NCBI GenBank assembly: GCA_009733775.1 | Contig: WOGZ01000324.1 | Location: 1 to 36,982 of the forward strand | Origin: Alectoria sarmentosa | Lineage: Eukaryota > Ascomycota > Lecanoromycetes > Lecanorales > Parmeliaceae | Length of the DNA stretch: 36,982 nucleotides | Direction: 5' to 3' | In this document: in pieces, positions 34,224 to 36,982 of the stretch | How the letters are laid out: each line of letters starts with the position of its first letter | Numbering within the stretch: the first letter of the stretch is position 1 | The notes under the pieces: generated by a model | Database searches by the model: none | What the model was told of the DNA's origin: nothing | Seen by the model: the letters and a program-made list of their open reading frames with translations, nothing else | Program-made: the position numbers and the translations under genes

Positions 34224-34357
34224 TATTAAAAGTAAATGAAATATTTAATTGATTGAATAGTTGCAATAGAGCATTTAAATATAAAATGTGTCAAGTCTCG
34301 ATAAATCTTTCTTGCCTCGATAAACCTTTCATATTTAATAATTAACACATTTCAACA
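34224..34357 (-). repeat. E4 5' LTR (134 bp)
   Basis: It starts TATTAAAAGTAAATG (TGTTGAAAG in the partner) and ends CACATTTCAACA before the TCATA duplication. It is more G-to-A mutated than the 3' LTR. Confidence 0.93.
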
Positions 34358-34558
34358 TCATAATCGTTTCGATTTAAATAATTATTTTATAGCGAACATT
34401 ATTTACATTAAGAAGATTGCGCTATATAAACGTAATAATTCTTATAATTAACATTTTCATTACGATAAATATAAAACTGTTTGAAAAGAATTTCAATCAT
34501 AATAAATAATAAATAAATCATGTTATAATAATGTCGATGCAAGTTCGAATTTATAACC
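34358..34558 (-). mobile_element. E2 leader, resumed after E4, with primer-binding site
   Basis: It is homologous to E3 19749-19956 (shared AATCGTTTCGATTTAAAT and ATTTTCATTRCGATRAA). The last 15 bases, 34544-34558, read in sense GGTTATAAATTCGAA, the best preserved 5' end of the primer-binding site in the window. Confidence 0.85.
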
Positions 34559-34689
34559 TATCAAAATATGAAATAAAACACTTAATTGTATTATTTTAAA
34601 AGTGTTATAAAAGAAAAAGCGATTTATATATGAGCGCATTAATAATGCACATAACGAGGCTTGACGTCACGTGACCCGAAATTTCAATA
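34559..34689 (-). repeat. E2 5' LTR (131 bp)
   Basis: It starts TATCAAAATATG and ends CGAAATTTCAATA (CAACA in the relatives). It retains GACGTCACGTGACC at about 34664-34677 and is homologous to the E3 LTR. Confidence 0.88.
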
Positions 34690-34955
34690 GATTTCGATTC
34701 TTAAAATATCTTTAAGATTTCTACGATAAATTATTAATGAATAATTAATCTCATCGTCGCATATTGAGAAAACAAAATACAATGAACAAATTTTCATCGT
34801 TATTATTAATTAATATATTTTCATCGTTATCATTATTTGATATATTCTCATCGTTGTTATTATTTAATATATCATTTTTATTATCATTTATCGTTACGTA
34901 TACTTATTTCTTTTGTTTATATTTCGAAATATTGAAATTATAATATAATAAAATC

Positions 34956-35156
34956 ATGTTGATATTGTTATTCATTTCAACTATTTACTCATTAATCTCG
35001 TTATTGAAAAAAATTATAAATGAAATCATTTCATTGCGAGAGTTTTTTTTAAATTATTTGAATGTAAGTGAAATCGTTTCATTGCGAAAACCTTTCTCAA
35101 ATTATTTAAAAAAACGTTTAAAGTTTTCGATAATAAAGTGTTTAAAAGAGATATAA
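34956..35156 (+). CDS. Doubtful small ORF with in-frame 16-residue repeat
   Basis: 66 codons. A hydrophobic start (MLILLFISTIYSLISLL) is followed by two copies of EIISLREFFLNYLNVS / EIVSLRKPFSNYLKKR, encoded by a 48-bp tandem duplication that keeps frame. No family recognised. It may be chance in AT-rich DNA or the end of a decayed gene. Confidence 0.2.
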   Translation: MLILLFISTIYSLISLLKKIINEIISLREFFLNYLNVSEIVSLRKPFSNYLKKRLKFSIIKCLKEI

Positions 35157-35443
35157 TATGTAACGTTTGAATTCACGTCAACATTTAAATTGAATATTCG
35201 TTATTAATTTATTTTATATAATTAAAAAACCATTTTTAAAGAAACGTTAATAATTATTTGAAAATGTTTTTAATTATTATCAAAAATTGTTATAAAGTTT
35301 ATAAAATAAAAAATTGCAACTTTATCGTAAAGCCGTATTTTTATTTTAAAATTTCAAATTTTAAAACTTATAAGCCCGTCGTGTTATAATATTATAATTT
35401 TAAATAATTTATTTTATAACATTTAATTAATGATTATGTTGAA

Positions 35444-35575
35444 ATGAAATTGTTAATTATTATCTTAAATGAGTTGTGTAAATCGTTGAGTCTCGTAAAT
35501 ATAAAATTTGTTAATACGCATTATGATTTAAATGAAGAAGAATTAAAAACATTATTGTATAAGAGAAAAAATTAA
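35444..35575 (+). CDS. Doubtful 43-codon ORF
   Basis: The frame is open from 35420 and reads NELCKSLSLVNIKF, then DLNEEELKTLLYKRKN before a stop. The mixture of charged and hydrophobic residues is more protein-like than the Ile/Asn/Lys-only frames around it, and the ELCKSL start faintly recalls SAP-type helices. It could be a fragment of an older transposon gene. Too short to assign. Confidence 0.2.
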   Translation: MKLLIIILNELCKSLSLVNIKFVNTHYDLNEEELKTLLYKRKN

Positions 35576-35604
35576 TTAATTATCTAAAAAGGTTTGATTG
35601 AATT

Positions 35605-35739
35605 TGTCAAAATATGAAGTAAAACACTTAGTTATATTGCTTTTAAAAGTATTATGAAAAAAGAGCGATTTATATACGAGCGCATTAATGTGCGCACGTA
35701 ATCATCAAGGCTTGACGTTATGTGATTCGAATTTCAACA
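35605..35739 (-). repeat. E1 3' LTR (135 bp)
   Basis: It starts TGTCAAAATATG and ends CGAATTTCAACA. It is the same length as the E3 LTR and homologous along it. GCGCATTAATGTGCGCACGT is kept. The second E-box is decayed (TTATGTG). The purine tract GAAGGGAAA (sense) abuts it at 35740-35748. Confidence 0.9.
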
Positions 35740-35773
35740 TTTCCCTTCGCTCGCATCTTTTTAAATTTGAACT

Positions 35774-35950
35774 TCGAATTATAAAAATGAAAATCAACAT
35801 CGAATAACAAAAATGAATCGCAACGTCGAATTATAATTATGAAAATTGACATCGAATAATAAAAGTGAATCGTAACGTCGAATTATAATCGTGAAAATTA
35901 ACATTGAATAATAAAAGTGAATCGTAACGCCGAATTATAAACGTGAAAAC
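35774..35950. repeat. 52-53 bp tandem repeat in E1 3' region
   Basis: Units start with CGAATTATAA at 35774, 35826, 35879 and 35931. Each contains GTGAAAATTAACATYGAATA and TGAATCGTAACG-like parts. Related but shorter motifs (CGAACGTCGAATAAATAAAA) occur at 5624-5660 in E5. Confidence 0.85.
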
Positions 35951-36800
35951 ATTTTATATCTTTTTATCATTTCTTATATTTTTTAGAACATTCAAATTTC
36001 AAAATATGAGATTTGAAATTCGCGATATTCAAAAACCGGATAGAAACAGTGAAAATCCGAAAAAAAATCGAATTTTGAAAACGATTATGTTCTTTTAAAC
36101 ATATTCGTTATGATGTCACATAAAAAAAATTCCACTTTTTGACGAAAACCCGTTTTTTGATAAATTTATTTTCAGTTCATTTGATATATATCAAAAATCG
36201 ATCGATATATGATCGAAAAATATATGTGAGAGTAATGTTTCGATTAAAAAAAAAATTTCGAATTGTATATACATATATGCGATCGGTCGTAAAACTTATA
36301 AAGATCGTTTCAGAATATTAATGTTTGATAATAATGATTAATAAAATGCATATAAATTACGATCGATACATTACGATAATGATAATGATGATAATAACGA
36401 TAATGATGTTTAGAAACATAAAGTTTAAACGTTATGTTGTTGAAGAATTCTCATGAGTAATTAAACAAATTTGACGATAACGACCTTTTGAATAACGACA
36501 TTGTTTTCAAATTTGAATCGCATATAAATATGAGTCTTTTGAATAAATGTTTATAAAGTTTATGATTATAATAATAATAGCGGCAAATCAGCTTTAAGTT
36601 AAATTTTGATAAATAAGAATTTGTTCACAAAGAACGTCAAGATTGATAATTAAGATTCTGCGAATAAATTCGATCGATCATTCGAAATGTGAGAATCAAT
36701 GAAATCGCTTTTTTGAAATTGCAAAATAATGACATTGAATTAATTACACGAATGATGATTGCTTTTTTGAAATTATAATGATAATTCTTTTAAAATTGAC
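35951..36800 (-). repeat. E1 3' untranslated region
   Basis: It contains the hairpin TATGTTC-TTTT-AAACATA at 36086-36103 (one base decayed), TATATACATATATGC near 36265-36280 and a GATAATGAT microsatellite near 36376-36405. Homologous to E5 5940-6720 and E2 20425-20940. The 60-codon frame 36139-36321 is not a gene. Confidence 0.7.
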
Positions 36801-36896
36801 GCAAAAGATTACTTATAAACGATGCTTCAATTTGATTAATTAACGAAATCTCTCGAATTTATCTTTGAAGAAAACCTTGATAAAATCGTTAATTAC
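36801..36896 (-). pseudogene. E1 RNase H C-terminal tail, cut
   Basis: Minus strand reads a KFERFR-like end (KVFFKDKFERFR) as in E2 at about 20950-20990. Homology to E2 stops at 36896. Confidence 0.65.
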
Positions 36897-36982
36897 TGTT
36901 CTGCCCGTCTGACATATTTTAAGCCTCGTTATATACGATCAAAAAGTTCGATTTATAACGATTATTTAACAGTTTTTCATCG
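36897..36982. mobile_element. Start of an unidentified insertion in E1
   Basis: From 36897 the sequence TGTTCTGCCCGTCTGACA is unlike any copia part here and has a TG start, as an LTR would. It is 86 bp to the window edge and moderately AT-rich. Its identity cannot be settled without the right flank. Confidence 0.5.

Larger units (their letters stand above)
27083..34357 (-). mobile_element. E4: complete-length Ty1/copia element nested in E2
   Basis: The element is 7275 bp with 134-bp LTRs at both ends and TCATA duplication (27078-27082 and 34358-34362). It carries a primer-binding site and Gag-IN-RT-RH remnants in minus sense. It belongs to the same subfamily as E0 but faces the other way. 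Its leader contains a GTCAACAAT array and modules A/B. It is heavily mutated and not functional. Confidence 0.95.
34690..35604. other. Spacer between E2 and E1 with short tandem repeats
   Basis: It has no similarity to the copia elements. It holds three 27-bp units at 34791-34871 (TTTTCATCGTTATTATTWAT-like) and two 48-bp units at 35022-35117. It is probably older resident sequence, perhaps also RIP-touched. Confidence 0.6.
35605..36896 (-). mobile_element. E1: Ty1/copia element, 3' end only
   Basis: It runs from the 3' LTR (35605-35739) through the 3' untranslated region to the RNase H tail, where it is cut at 36896. It belongs to the subfamily of E2 and E3. Its right part is beyond the window. 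Confidence 0.88.

Noticed and set aside
1..36982. Mitochondrial, Plasmodium-like or Dictyostelium-like genome because of the AT content
   Set aside because: CpG is kept while CpA is lost, repeats are transition-mutated copia elements, and a GC-normal island is present. RIP explains the composition better.

Overview
The window is extremely AT-rich DNA packed with decayed LTR retrotransposons of the Ty1/copia superfamily. Order on the sense strand is Gag with a CCHC knuckle, protease, integrase, reverse transcriptase (RT), RNase H, which is the copia order. Stop codons sit where these families have Trp or Gln. The two LTRs of one element differ only by transitions (15 in one pair, 11 in the other by eye, no transversions). 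CpG is kept while CpA/TpG is depleted. This is the signature of repeat-induced point mutation (RIP), so the organism is most likely a filamentous ascomycete (Pezizomycotina) and the window a gene-free AT isochore or centromere/subtelomere-like block. I recognise no host gene, tRNA, rRNA or CRISPR array.

Layout. E0 (+ strand; 1-5470 and 12585-14024) is a copia whose 5' LTR lies left of the window. It is split by E5 (- strand; 5471-12584), a complete 7.1 kb element with 113-bp LTRs and target duplication TAAAT. E0 sits inside E3 (- strand; 14025-20091), whose 3' part must lie left of the window. An AT-rich spacer (20092 to about 20425) follows. E2 (- strand; about 20425-27082 and 34358-34689) has lost its 3' end and LTR. 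It is interrupted by a GC-richer 258-bp solo LTR (25148-25405; duplication ATATT) and by E4 (- strand; 27083-34357; 134-bp LTRs; duplication TCATA). A spacer with short tandem repeats (34690-35604) separates E2 from E1 (- strand; 35605-36896), of which only the 3' LTR, 3' region and RNase H tail are visible. At 36897 E1 is broken by unrelated sequence starting TGTT.

E0 and E4 form one subfamily (LTR termini TGTTGAAATG...CTTTCAACA in sense), facing each other as a giant inverted repeat. E1, E2 and E3 form a second subfamily (LTRs of 131-135 bp), and E5 a third but related one. All visible 5' LTRs are followed at once by a primer-binding site of type GGTTATGAGC, matching the anticodon-loop region of initiator tRNA-Met, the half-tRNA priming used by Drosophila copia and Ty5. 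3' LTRs are preceded by purine tracts. All open reading frames are fragments. E5 is the least damaged and alone keeps an intact YVDD RT motif. The relative order of events is E3 before E0 before E5, and E2 before both E4 and the solo LTR, which escaped RIP and is probably the most recent visible insertion.
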